This document shows, one piece after another, positions 19,624 to 32,000 of a stretch of 64,000 bases of DNA. This DNA is from Sabellastarte sp. h YS-2021 (taxonomy: Eukaryota > Annelida > Polychaeta > Sabellida > Sabellidae). Numbering within the stretch: position 1 is the stretch's first letter; each line of letters starts with the position of its first letter. Both the position numbers and the translations under genes were made by a program. Under the pieces are notes generated by a model that worked only from the letters and a program-made list of their open reading frames with translations, was not told where the DNA came from and did no database searches. The DNA lies in assembly GCA_964017235.1 (NCBI GenBank), contig OZ024931.1, positions 127,111,530 to 127,175,529 on the forward strand, in the 5' to 3' direction.

Positions 19624-20520
19624 AACAAATCTCAGATTTTTTCATGTACCTGTACCAAGACCTAAATAGGCGCCCCTCGACCATTGATGGTTACAGGACT
19701 GCAATCGTTGACACTTTGGGCCCAACGGCCCACCATATTGCACATAATGCAACCTTTCTGTTGTCCTCAACGAGCTCACAAAAGCACCATTTGAGCCCAT
19801 GAAAGACACAGACCTCAAACATCTTACTCTCAAAACTGCCTTTTTGCTAGCTTTGGCCTCCGGCAAACGCCGTAGCGAAATCCATGCCTGGGTCGCAAAC
19901 AAAGTATCTAATATAGGCCAATGGGAAAAGGTTGCCTTGTTCCCTTCTTCTGATTTCATAGCCAAAAACCAACTAGCAAGAGAAGGTTCTCAAAGTGTGT
20001 CTCCGGTGACTATTCCTGCTTTGACTACCATTGTAGATAGACAATTTAAAGAACACAGGACCCTGTGTCCGGTACGGGCCCTGAGGTATTATCTGGACCG
20101 AACCAAAGACCTGAGAGGGTCTCGTTCCCTCCTTTTTATCTCCTTCAAGAACGGACATACCTCAGACATCAGACCCGCTACTCTCTCTTCCTGGTTGAAA
20201 CAAACCATCTACTTTGTTACAAACAAGCAGACCAACAAGCCTTGGACTTGGTCCAAGTTAAAGCGCATGACATCCGGGCCTTCGTGGCCTCTAAGGCCTT
20301 TTACGGTGGGGTATCGGTGGACCAAATCATGCAAGCCTGTCACTGGAAAGCTCACAACACATTTACAAATGTTTACCTAAAAGACCTTACTTGGTCGGAC
20401 ACCGACAACAATATGTATCTGGGACCCATAGTGGCGGCACAACAAGTCCTAGATCCTTCCCCTCAGACCAGTTGTCCTCGGAAAGAAAAAAAGGGGGGGG
20501 GGCACATCCGCTACAACTAA
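19465..20520 (+). pseudogene. DIRS B tyrosine recombinase relic
   Basis: It begins in a different frame inside the RT gene end, as usual for DIRS elements: GFSVEVAERITT, then KSKWALFEKWC and DGYRTAIVDTLGP form the N-terminal core-binding part, ending at 19802. A break near 19750 moves the frame to the catalytic domain, LALASGKRRSEIHAW (first Arg) and CPVRALRYYLDR. A one-base shift near 20215 moves it again to HDIRAF (His-x-x-Arg), ACHW and FTNVYLKD with the catalytic Tyr at 20374-20376. All catalytic residues survive, but three frames are needed. The gene ends at 20520, after an A7-G10-type tract near 20485-20502. Confidence 0.86.
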
Positions 20521-20968
20521 GTCTTCAGGAGTCTCTCCCAGGATCTAGGTATTCCTTTACCTTCAAGATGTTATGGGTAAGGTCATTTTTGTTTTTTAGT
20601 TATCAAGTAATTTGTATTAAGGACTTATTAAGTTGTCATTAATCTCATATCAAGTGGCAAAAATTTATGAGATGTCAAACCATTGGGTTGGTCAGTCACT
20701 CGTGAAGCACCCTCAGGGACCCTTAGACCTCAAGTGAGCACTGCTGCACTTCCGTCCTACAATCAAACATCTAGACAGTTTTCAGCACTGTCCCTCATTT
20801 TACTTAGGTTTTTGGCTTGTTACAGGCCCGGTCTTCGGGATAGGGGCACTGTAAAAGGGACTCAGACTGGTATTTCTGGCACTATTCTTTACATATTAAT
20901 TCAAAATCTTAGAAAAAATGACATATCTTCCAGTCTCAGCTGTAGTCCCGCCACCGGGCGGTTGAATT
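20521..20968. other. 3' non-coding part of DIRS B
   Basis: Non-coding DNA between the recombinase stop and the internal complementary region. No gene supported. Confidence 0.6.
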
Positions 20969-20973
20969 CAGCA

Positions 20974-21073
20974 TTAAGTCCCACATGGTAAGCTATTGTA
21001 GCGTAATAAAATTGAAAATTTTAATTACTTAAATGTAGCTTTTATAAGCTACAAGCTTACCATGTGGGACTTA
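20974..21073 (+). repeat. Internal complementary region of DIRS B
   Basis: 20974-21011 is the reverse complement of the left tip 15070-15107, and 21012-21073 of the right tip 21260-21321, with no gap between the halves. It therefore records the joined element ends and defines both boundaries to the base. Confidence 0.92.
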
Positions 21074-21132
21074 GAAGAGTCCCACCCTGCCTCCCCGCTG
21101 TTTACAGCTGAGGGGTAGGTTTTAGAAAATTT

Positions 21133-21321
21133 TAACGAGAAAGTAGGATGATTGGTCAGAAGTTTCGTGTGACGACAACTACCAGCATATCCGGTGGCTA
21201 ACAAGAACTGTCTTTTTTCTAAGACGTTGGCCATGGGTGTGGCAACCTGAGAACAGCATTAAGTCCCACATGGTAAGCTTGTAGCTTATAAAAGCTACAT
21301 TTAAGTAATTAAAATTTTCAA
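21133..21321 (-). repeat. Right inverted terminal repeat of DIRS B
   Basis: Inverted partner of 15081-15229, followed by a right-specific tip (gtagcttataaaagctac, itself a short palindrome) that is repeated only in the internal complementary region. Confidence 0.88.
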
Positions 21322-21467
21322 ATTTAGATCTCAGATTTACGTTTTACTGGCTATGTGATAAACTTTTTGACTTTAATACATTACTGAATAATAGCTCCTA
21401 AGAAGGCCAAAAAAATCAAAGGAAAATAGAAGCCCCCACAGACGCACAGAATTTGAGTTGGGGGATA
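21322..21467. other. Short interval right of DIRS B
   Basis: AT-rich, nothing recognised. Confidence 0.5.
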
Positions 21468-21655
21468 CAGCTACAGGAGACTTCAAAAGTTCAGAATGCC
21501 TTGGTCGACATCATGTGCAAACTAAACAAATGTCATGGGACAACCTTCCTACACAAACTACACTGCTTTCCCATTCAGTATACTGTTCAAATACAACCTT
21601 CTTACTTACAAAGCAATACATTTTAGGCAACCATATCTGTCCTCTTTAATCAAGC
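21468..21655 (+). pseudogene. Non-LTR retrotransposon reverse transcriptase tail (fragment)
   Basis: Translation from about 21468 gives KVQNALVDIMCK, then TTFLHKLHCFPIQY. After a one-base frame change near 21590 it gives FKYNLLTYKAIHFRQPYLS. This order (QNA..L..., LH.LP...R..FK, LLTYKA.....PYLS.L) is the C-terminal tail of reverse transcriptases of the CR1/L2/Jockey type. Only about 60 codons remain, with no catalytic part. The call rests on motif recall and no alignment was run. Confidence 0.6.
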
Positions 21656-21660
21656 GTCTT

Positions 21661-22185
21661 GTTCAGCATCAACTGACTGATTCTAATGAGGCGATAGTTG
21701 ATTTCGTGAAGGAATATAAGGAACTCTACACAAAGACCAGTGAGAACTTCAAGGGCAAGGCAAGGAAGGATAGCCTCTGGGAAAGCTTCACAAAGACGCA
21801 CAAACTTTCTACCCAGGTCTACAAGACACGGTTGAGTCCCAAAGGCCTTGGTACAACAAACTCACACAGTCCAAGTCTGGCCCGGCCCTGAAAGAATTGA
21901 CTGACAGGCAGCATTGGGTACATGTTTTCTCATAGTCATACTTCAGAAAGAAAGGTATCAGGAAGTCCCTAGGGTTCAAATCACCATAGAGAGGGCCAAG
22001 TTGCAGTGCAGGCTCCGCACATAACTCATCCAGAGGCTCTACAGACACTGATAGCATGGAAACCAGTATTCACTCGACACAACACACCGGCCTTCCACTG
22101 CCAGCACAGCCAGTACCAGTGTTGTATCCTAGGCATCATCAGTTGACCCGCAGCTCCTAGATAAGTTTTCACAGATGAAGACAAG
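21661..22185 (+). pseudogene. MADF-like DNA-binding protein relic (PIF/Harbinger-associated type)
   Basis: The translation EAIVDFVKEYKELYTKTSEN, then KARKDSLWESFTKTHKL, has the spacing of a MADF/Myb-like domain (aliphatic start, LY, basic, then W in the second helix). After a frame change near 21830 it continues as SQRPWYNKLTQSKSGPA, ELTDRQHWV, FRKKGIRKSLGFKSP and, near 22155, LLDKFSQMKTS, a tail I associate with MADF-like proteins that accompany PIF/Harbinger transposons in invertebrates. Stops and frame changes make it a pseudogene. It stops where the satellite begins at 22194. Confidence 0.48.
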
Positions 22186-22193
22186 CTCCATTA

Positions 22194-22659
22194 CCTGGAC
22201 CACATATTACACATATGACACCACTGGTATAACAGATGTAATCCTAAAACCTATGCAATCAGATTTAGTAGGTGGCAAGTAATTTTTGGGCCAAATTTCA
22301 GACTTATAGACCAACATTTGATACTGGTTTGGGCTGATTTATATCTATTTTTACAACAATATTTTTGGTGAAATAATTTCTGATTAGACATGTAATGCTC
22401 CAAATGTGCCTAAAATATCCTTACTAATTATTAGAACATGCATGAAATTAAATTTTGGCTTCAGATTGGCAAAATTATGATATACTTGATATTACCACCT
22501 GAGGGGTGACCTGGGTTCCCCCACACCCCGAAAATTGAAATTTCTAGAATGGCCCTTGAATAGCCCAAACCAATACAACTTCATTCTTTGATATAAACTG
22601 AGTTTCCTGTGAAAATTTCAGCCAGATTGACCAGCCATCTGAGGCTGTATTATGGCCTT
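22194..22659 (+). repeat. Short satellite unit S1 (array edge)
   Basis: 466 bp. Lacks the 212 bp between gattgacc and agccatctg of long units. It also carries gacctgggttccccc and catgcatgaaatt, shared by all S units. As the first unit of the array it has private changes (attaccacctgagg, ctagaatgg, ttatggcc). Next S unit begins 2501 bp on. Confidence 0.9.
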
Positions 22660-24694
22660 CCTGGACCACATATTACGCATATGACACCACTGGTATACCA
22701 GATGTAATCCTAAAACCTGTGCAATCAGATTTAGTAGGTGGCAAGTAATTTTTGGGCCAAATTTCAGACTTATAGACCAACATTTGATACTGGTTTGGGC
22801 TGATTTATATCTATTTTTGGCTAATTTTACAACAATATTTTGGTGAAATATTTTCTGATTAGACATGTAATGCTCCAAATGTGCCTAAAATATCCTTACT
22901 AATTATTAGAACATGAATGAAATTAAATTTTGGCTTCAGATTGGCAAAATTAGGATATACTTGATATTACCAGCTGAGGGGTGACCTAGGCCCCCCACGC
23001 CCTGGAAATTGAAATTTTTAAAATGGCCCTCGAGTAGCCCAACCAATACAAATTCATTCTTTGATATAAACTGAGTTTCCTGTGAAAATTTCAGCCAGAT
23101 TGACCAACTTTAAGGGGTGTTTTGGGCTGATCTGGCATTTTATGAATACCTCGCCAACTACACTCCCTGAACCTGCACTTTGGGCTAGATATGTAATTCT
23201 GAAGGAACACACTACTAAAACTCATTTCAGTGGCGACTCCTGTGGGAAACAATATGGTTTTCAACCTTGAATCTACCTTAATTGAGAATATATCAGCATA
23301 TCCTGATACAGCCATCTGAGGCTGTATTTTGGCCTTCCTGGATCACATATTACGCATATGACACCACTGGTATACCAGATGTAATCCTAAAACCTATGCA
23401 ATCAGATTTAGTAGGTGGCAAGTAATTTTTGGGCCAAATTTCAGACTTATAGACCAACATTTGATACTGGTTTGGGCTGATTTATATCTATTTTTGGCTA
23501 ATTTTACAACAATATTTTGGTGAAATATTTTCTGATTAGACATATAATGCTCCAAATGTGCCTAAAATATCCTTACTAATTATTAGAACATGAATGAAAT
23601 TAAACTTTGGCTTCAGATTGGCAAAATTAGGATATACTTGATATTACCAGCTGAGGGGTGACCTAGGCCCCCCCACACCCCGGAAATTGAAATTTGTAAA
23701 ATGGCCCTCGAGTAGCCCAAACCAATACAAATTCATTCTTTGATATAAACTGAGTTTCCTGTGAAAATTTCAGCCAGATTGACCAACTTTAAGGGGTGTT
23801 TTGGGCTGATCTGGCATTTTATGAATACCTCGCCAACTACACTCCCTGAACCTGCACTTTGGGCTAGATATGTAATTCTGAAGGAACACACTACTAAAAC
23901 TCATTTCAGTGGCGACTCCTGTGGGAAACAATATGGTTTTCAACCTTGAATCTACCTTAATTGAGAATATATCAGCATATCCTGATACAGCCATCTGAGG
24001 CTGTATTTTGGCCTTCCTGGATCACATATTACGCATATGACACCACTGGTATACCAGATGTAATCCTAAAACCTATGCAATCAGATTTAGTAGGTGGCAA
24101 GTAATTTTTGGGCCAAATTTCAGACTTATAGACCAACATTTGATACTGGTTTGGGCTGATTTATATCTATTTTTGGCTAATTTTACAACAATATTTTGGT
24201 GAAATATTTTCTGATTAGACATGTAATGCTCCAAATGTGCCTAAAATATCCTTACTAATTATTAGAACATGAATGAAATTAAATTTTGGTTTCAGATTGG
24301 CAAAATTAGGATATACTTGATATTACCAGCTGAGGGGTGACCTAGGCCGCCCCACACCCCGGAAATTGAAATTTCTAAAATGGCCCTCGAGTAGCCCAAA
24401 CCAATACAAATTCATTCTTTGATATAAACTGAGTTTCCTGTGAAAATTTCAGCCAGATTGACCAACTTTAAGGGGTGTTTTGGGCTGATCTGGCATTTTA
24501 TGAATACCTCGCCAACTACACTCCCTGAACCTGCACTTTGGGCTAGATATGTAATTCTGAAGGAACACACTACTAAAACTCATTTCAGTGGCGACTCCTG
24601 TAGGAAACAATATGGTTTTCAACCTTGAATCTACCTTAATTGAGAATATATCAGCATATCCTGATACAGCCATCTGAGGCTGTATTTTGGCCTT

Positions 24695-25160
24695 CCTGGA
24701 TCACATATTACGCATATGACACCACTGGTATACCAGATGTAATCCTAAAACCTATGCAATCAGATTTAGTAGGTGGCAAGTAATTTTTGGGCCAAATTTC
24801 AGACTTATAGACCAACATTTGATACTGGTTTGGGCTGATTTATATCTATTTTTACAACAATATTTTTGGTGAAATAATTTTTGATTAGACATGTAATGCT
24901 CCAAATGTGCCTAAAATATCCTTACTAATTATTAGAACATGCATGAAATTAAATTTTGGCTTCAGATTGGCAAAATTAGGATATACTTGATATTACCAGC
25001 TGAGGGGTGACCTGGGTTCCCCCACACCCCGGAAATTGCAATTTCTAAAATGGCCCTTGAATAGCCCAAACCAATACAACTTCATTCTTTGATATAAACT
25101 GAGTTTCCGGTGAAAATTTCAGCCAGATTGACCAGCCATCTGAGGCTGTATTTTGGCCTT
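24695..25160 (+). repeat. Short satellite unit S2
   Basis: 466 bp, with aataatttttgattag. Preceded by a long unit with the rare aggccgcccc and followed by one in which the downstream ggggtgtttt became gggttttttt (near 25615). Five long units follow before S3. Confidence 0.9.
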
Positions 25161-28100
25161 CCTGGACCACATATTACGCATATGACACCACTGGTATACC
25201 AGATGTAATCCTAAAACCTATGCAATCAGATTTAGTAGGTGGCAAGTAAGTTTTGGGCCAAATTTCAGACTTATAGACCAACATTTGATACTGGTTTGGG
25301 CTGATTTATATCTATTTTTGGCTAATTTTACAACAATATTTTGGTGAAATATTTTCTGATTAGACATGTAATGCTCCAAATGTGCCTAAAATATCCTTAC
25401 TAATTATTAGAACATGAATGAAATTAAATTTTGGCTTCAGATTGGCAAAATTAGGATATACTTGATATTACCAGCTGAGGGGTGACCTAGGCCCCCCACA
25501 CCCTGGAAATTGAAATTTTTAAAATGGCCCTCGAGTAGCCCAAACCAATACAAATTCATTCTTTGATATAAACTAAGTTTCCTGTGAAAATTTCAGCCAG
25601 ATTGACCAACTTTAAGGGTTTTTTTGGGCTGATCTGGCATTTTATGAATACCTCGCCAACTACACTCCCTGAACCTGCACTTTGGGCTAGATATGTAATT
25701 CTGAAGGAACACACTACTAAAACTCATTTCAGTGGCGACTCCTGTGGGAAACAATATGGTTTTCAACCTTGAATCTACCTTAATTGAGAATATATCAGCA
25801 TATCCTGATACAGCCATCTGAGGCTGTATTTTGGCCTTCCTGGATCACATATTACGCATATGACACCACTGGTATACCAGATGTAATCCTAAAACCTTTG
25901 CAATCAGATTTAGTAGGTGGCAAGTAATTTTTGAGCCAAATTTCAGACTTATAGACCAACATTTGATACTGGTTTGGGCTGATTTATATCTATTTTTGGC
26001 TAATTTTACAACAATATTTTGGTGAAATATTTTCTGATTAGACATGTAATGCTCCAAATGTGCCTAAAATATCCTTACTAATTATTAGAACATGAATAAA
26101 ATTAAATTTTGGCTTCAGATTGGCAAAATTAGGATATACTTGATATTACCAGCTGAGGGGTGACCTAGGCCCCCCACACCCCGGAAATTGAAATTTTTAA
26201 AATAGCCCTCGAGTAGCCCAAACCAATACAAATTCATTCTTTGATATAAACTGAGTTTCCTGTGAAAATTTCAGCCAGATTGACCAACTTTAAGGGGTGT
26301 TTTGGGCTGATCTGGCATTTTATGGATACCTCGCCAACTACACTCCCTGAACCTGCACTTTGGGCTAGATATGTAATTCTGAAGGAACACACTACTAAAA
26401 CTCATTTCAGTGGCGACTCCTGTGGGAAACAATATGGTTTTCAACCTTGAATCTACCTTAATTGAGAATATATCAGCATATCCTGATACAGCCATCTGAG
26501 GCTGTATTTTGGCCTTCCTGGACCACATATTACGCATATGACACCACTGGTATAACAGATGTAATCCTAAAACCTATGCAATCAGATTTAGTAGGTGGCA
26601 AGTAATTTTTGGGCCAAATTTCAGACTTATAGACCAACATTTGATACTGGTTTGGGCTGATTTATATCTATTTTTGGCTAATTTTACAACAATATTTTGG
26701 TGAAATATTTTCTGATTAGACATGTAATGCTCCAAATGTGCCTAAAATATCCTTACTAATTATTAGAACATGAATGAAATTAAATTTTGGCTTCAGATTG
26801 GCAAAATTAGGATATACTTGATATTACCAGCTGAGGGGTGACCTAGGCCCCCCACACCCTGGAAATTGAAATTTTTAAAATGGCCCTCGAGTAGCCCAAA
26901 CCAATACAAATTCATTCTTTGATATAAACTGAGTTTCCTGTGAAAATTTCAGCCAGATTGACCAACTTTAAGGGGTGTTTTGGGCTGATCTGGCATTTTA
27001 TGAATACCTCGCCAACTACACTCCCTGAACCTGCACTTTGGGCTAGATATGTAATTCTGAAGGAACACACTACTAAAACTCATTTCAGTGGCGACTCCTG
27101 TAGGAAACAATATGGTTTTCAACCTTGAATCTACCTTAATTGAGAATATATCAGCATATCCTGATACAGCCATCTGAGGCTGTATTTTGCCCTTCCTGGA
27201 TCACATATTACGCATATGACACCACTGGTATAACAGATGTAATCCTAAAACCTATGCAATCAGATTTAGTAGGTGGCAAGTAATTTTTGGGCCAAATTTC
27301 AGACTTATAGACCAACATTTGATACTGGTTTGGACTATTTATATCTATTTTTGGCTAATTTTACAACAATATTTTGGTGAAATATTTTCTGATTAGACAT
27401 GTAATGCTCCAAATGTGCCGAAAATATCCTTACTAATAATTAGAACATGAATAAAATTAAATTTTGGCTTCAGATTGGCAAAATTAGGATATACTTGATA
27501 TTACCAGCTGAGGGGTGACCTAGGCCCCCCACACCCCGGAAATTGAAATTTTTAAAATAGCCCTCGAGTAGCCCAAACCAATACAAATTCATTCTTTGAT
27601 ATAAACTGAGTTTCCTGTGAAAATTTCAGCCAGATTGACCAACTTTAAGGGGTGTTTTGGGCTGATCTGGCATTTTATGGATACCTCGCCAACTACACTC
27701 CCTGAACCTGCACTTTGGGCTAGATATGTAATTCTGAAGGAACACACTACTAAAATTCATTTCAGTGGCGACTCCTGTGGGAAACAATATGGTTTTCAAC
27801 CTTGAATCTACCTTAATTGAGAATATATCAGCATATCCTGATACAGCCATCTGAGGCTGTATTTTGGCCTTCCTGGACCACATATTACGCATATGACACC
27901 ACTGGTATAACAGATGTAATCCTAAAACCTATGCAATCAGATTTAGTAGGTGGCAAGTAATTTTTGGGCCAAATTTCAGACTTATAGACCAACATTTGAT
28001 ACTGGTTTGGGCTGATTTATATCTATTTTTGGCTAATTTTACAACAATATTTTGGTGAAATATTTTCTGATTAGACATGTAATGCTCCAAATGTGCCTAA

Positions 28101-28550
28101 AATATCCTTACTAATTATTAGAACATGAATGAAATTAAATTTTGGTTTCAGATTGGCAAAATTAGGATATACTTGATATTACCAGCTGAGGGGTGACCTA
28201 GGCCGCCCCACACCCCGGAAATTGAAATTTCTAAAATGGCCCTCGAGTAGCCCAAACCAATACAAATTCATTCTTTGATATAAACTGAGTTTCCTGTGAA
28301 AATTTCAGCCAGATTGACCAACTTTAAGGGGTGTTTTGGGCTGATCTGGCATTTTATGAATACCTCGCCAACTACACTCCCTGAACCTGCACTTTGGGCT
28401 AGATATGTAATTCTGAAGGAACACACTACTAAAACTCATTTCAGTGGCGACTCCTGTAGGAAACAATATGGTTTTCAACCTTGAATCTACCTTAATTGAG
28501 AATATATCAGCATATCCTGATACAGCCATCTGAGGCTGTATTTTGGCCTT

Positions 28551-29016
28551 CCTGGATCACATATTACGCATATGACACCACTGGTATACCAGATGTAATC
28601 CTAAAACCTATGCAATCAGATTTAGTAGGTGGCAAGTAATTTTTGGGCCAAATTTCAGACTTATAGACCAACATTTGATACTGGTTTGGGCTGATTTATA
28701 TCTATTTTTACAACAATATTTTTGGTGAAATAATTTTTGATTAGACATGTAATGCTCCAAATGTGCCTAAAATATCCTTACTAATTATTAGAACATGCAT
28801 GAAATTAAATTTTGGCTTCAGATTGGCAAAATTAGGATATACTTGATATTACCAGCTGAGGGGTGACCTGGGTTCCCCCACACCCCGGAAATTGCAATTT
28901 CTAAAATGGCCCTTGAATAGCCCAAACCAATACAACTTCATTCTTTGATATAAACTGAGTTTCCGGTGAAAATTTCAGCCAGATTGACCAGCCATCTGAG
29001 GCTGTATTTTGGCCTT
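28551..29016 (+). repeat. Short satellite unit S3
   Basis: Same neighbours as S2 on both sides (aggccgcccc unit before, gggttttttt unit after), so it belongs to a duplicated block. Seven long units follow before S4. Confidence 0.9.
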
Positions 29017-32000
29017 CCTGGACCACATATTACGCATATGACACCACTGGTATACCAGATGTAATCCTAAAACCTATGCAATCAGATTTAGTAGGTGGCA
29101 AGTAAGTTTTGGGCCAAATTTCAGACTTATAGACCAACATTTGATACTGGTTTGGGCTGATTTATATCTATTTTTGGCTAATTTTACAACAATATTTTGG
29201 TGAAATATTTTCTGATTAGACATGTAATGCTCCAAATGTGCCTAAAATATCCTTACTAATTATTAGAACATGAATGAAATTAAATTTTGGCTTCAGATTG
29301 GCAAAATTAGGATATACTTGATATTACCAGCTGAGGGGTGACCTAGGCCCCCCACACCCTGGAAATTGAAATTTTTAAAATGGCCCTCGAGTAGCCCAAA
29401 CCAATACAAATTCATTCTTTGATATAAACTAAGTTTCCTGTGAAAATTTCAGCCAGATTGACCAACTTTAAGGGTTTTTTTGGGCTGATCTGGCATTTTA
29501 TGAATACCTCGCCAACTACACTCCCTGAACCTGCACTTTGGGCTAGATATGTAATTCTGAAGGAACACACTACTAAAACTCATTTCAGTGGCGACTCCTG
29601 TGGGAAACAATATGGTTTTCAACCTTGAATCTACCTTAATTGAGAATATATCAGCATATCCTGATACAGCCATCTGAGGCTGTATTTTGGCCTTCCTGGA
29701 TCACATATTACGCATATGACACCACTGGTATACCAGATGTAATCCTAAAACCTTTGCAATCAGATTTAGTAGGTGGCAAGTAATTTTTGAGCCAAATTTC
29801 AGACTTATAGACCAACATTTGATACTGGTTTGGGCTGATTTATATCTATTTTTGGCTAATTTTACAACAATATTTTGGTGAAATATTTTCTGATTAGACA
29901 TGTAATGCTCCAAATGTGCCTAAAATATCCTTACTAATTATTAGAACATGAATAAAATTAAATTTTGGCTTCAGATTGGCAAAATTAGGATATACTTGAT
30001 ATTACCAGCTGAGGGGTGACCTAGGCCCCCCACACCCCGGAAATTGAAATTTTTAAAATAGCCCTCGAGTAGCCCAAACCAATACAAATTCATTCTTTGA
30101 TATAAACTGAGTTTCCTGTGAAAATTTCAGCCAGATTGACCAACTTTAAGGGGTGTTTTGGGCTGATCTGGCATTTTATGGATACCTCGCCAACTACACT
30201 CCCTGAACCTGCACTTTGGGCTAGATATGTAATTCTGAAGGAACACACTACTAAAACTCATTTCAGTGGCGACTCCTGTGGGAAACAATATGGTTTTCAA
30301 CCTTGAATCTACCTTAATTGAGAATATATCAGCATATCCTGATACAGCCATCTGAGGCTGTATTTTGGCCTTCCTGGACCACATATTACGCATATGACAC
30401 CACTGGTATAACAGATGTAATCCTAAAACCTATGCAATCAGATTTAGTAGGTGGCAAGTAATTTTTGGGCCAAATTTCAGACTTATAGACCAACATTTGA
30501 TACTGGTTTGGGCTGATTTATATCTATTTTTGGCTAATTTTACAACAATATTTTGGTGAAATATTTTCTGATTAGACATGTAATGCTCCAAATGTGCCTA
30601 AAATATCCTTACTAATTATTAGAACATGAATGAAATTAAATTTTGGCTTCAGATTGGCAAAATTAGGATATACTTGATATTACCAGCTGAGGGGTGACCT
30701 AGGCCCCCCACACCCTGGAAATTGAAATTTTTAAAATGGCCCTCGAGTAGCCCAAACCAATACAAATTCATTCTTTGATATAAACTGAGTTTCCTGTGAA
30801 AATTTCAGCCAGATTGACCAACTTTAAGGGGTGTTTTGGGCTGATCTGGCATTTTATGAATACCTCGCCAACTACACTCCCTGAACCTGCACTTTGGGCT
30901 AGATATGTAATTCTGAAGGAACACACTACTAAAACTCATTTCAGTGGCGACTCCTGTAGGAAACAATATGGTTTTCAACCTTGAATCTACCTTAATTGAG
31001 AATATATCAGCATATCCTGATACAGCCATCTGAGGCTGTATTTTGCCCTTCCTGGATCACATATTACGCATATGACACCACTGGTATAACAGATGTAATC
31101 CTAAAACCTATGCAATCAGATTTAGTAGGTGGCAAGTAATTTTTGGGCCAAATTTCAGACTTATAGACCAACATTTGATACTGGTTTGGGCTGATTTATA
31201 TCTATTTTTGGCTAATTTTACAACAATATTTTGGTGAAATATTTTCTGATTAGACATGTAATGCTCCAAATGTGCCTAAAATATCCTTACTAATAATTAG
31301 AACATGAATAAAATTAAATTTTGGCTTCAGATTGGCAAAATTAGGATATACTTGATATTACCAGCTGAGGGGTGACCTAGGCCCCCCACACCCCGGAAAT
31401 TGAAATTTTTAAAATAGCCCTCGAGTAGCCCAAACCAATACAAATTCATTCTTTGATATAAACTGAGTTTCCTGTGAAAATTTCAGCCAGATTGACCAAC
31501 TTTAAGGGGTGTTTTGGGCTGATCTGGCATTTTATGGATACCTCGCCAACTACACTCCCTGAACCTGCACTTTGGGCTAGATATGTAATTCTGAAGGAAC
31601 ACACTACTAAAATTCATTTCAGTGGCGACTCCTGTGGGAAACAATATGGTTTTCAACCTTGAATCTACCTTAATTGAGAATATATCAGCATATCCTGATA
31701 CAGCCATCTGAGGCTGTATTTTGGCCTTCCTGGACCACATATTACGCATATGACACCACTGGTATAACAGATGTAATCCTAAAACCTATGCAATCAGATT
31801 TAGTAGGTGGCAAGTAATTTTTGGGCCAAATTTCAGACTTATAGACCAACATTTGATACTGGTTTGGGCTGATTTATATCTATTTTTGGCTAATTTTACA
31901 ACAATATTTTGGTGAAATATTTTCTGATTAGACATGTAATGCTCCAAATGTGCCTAAAATATCCTTACTAATTATTAGAACATGAATGAAATTAAATTTT

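Larger units (their letters stand above)
15070..21321 (+). mobile_element. DIRS-type retrotransposon B (near full length, 6.25 kb)
   Basis: Both tips are fixed by the internal complementary region (20974-21073), which equals the left 38 bp (15070-15107) plus the right 62 bp (21260-21321) in reverse complement. Order: left inverted repeat, short leader, gag, RT/RNase H/methyltransferase-like, tyrosine recombinase overlapping the RT frame end, 3' non-coding, internal complementary region, right inverted repeat. No target duplication is seen (flanks aaagttagg and tttagatctc). All three genes carry frameshifts or stops, so this copy is defective in protein, but its cis sequences are complete and could still be mobilised by an intact relative. 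Confidence 0.9.

Noticed and set aside
21049-21234. Minus-strand frame in the DIRS B right repeat
   Set aside because: Falls across the internal complementary region and the inverted repeat; non-coding in this element class.
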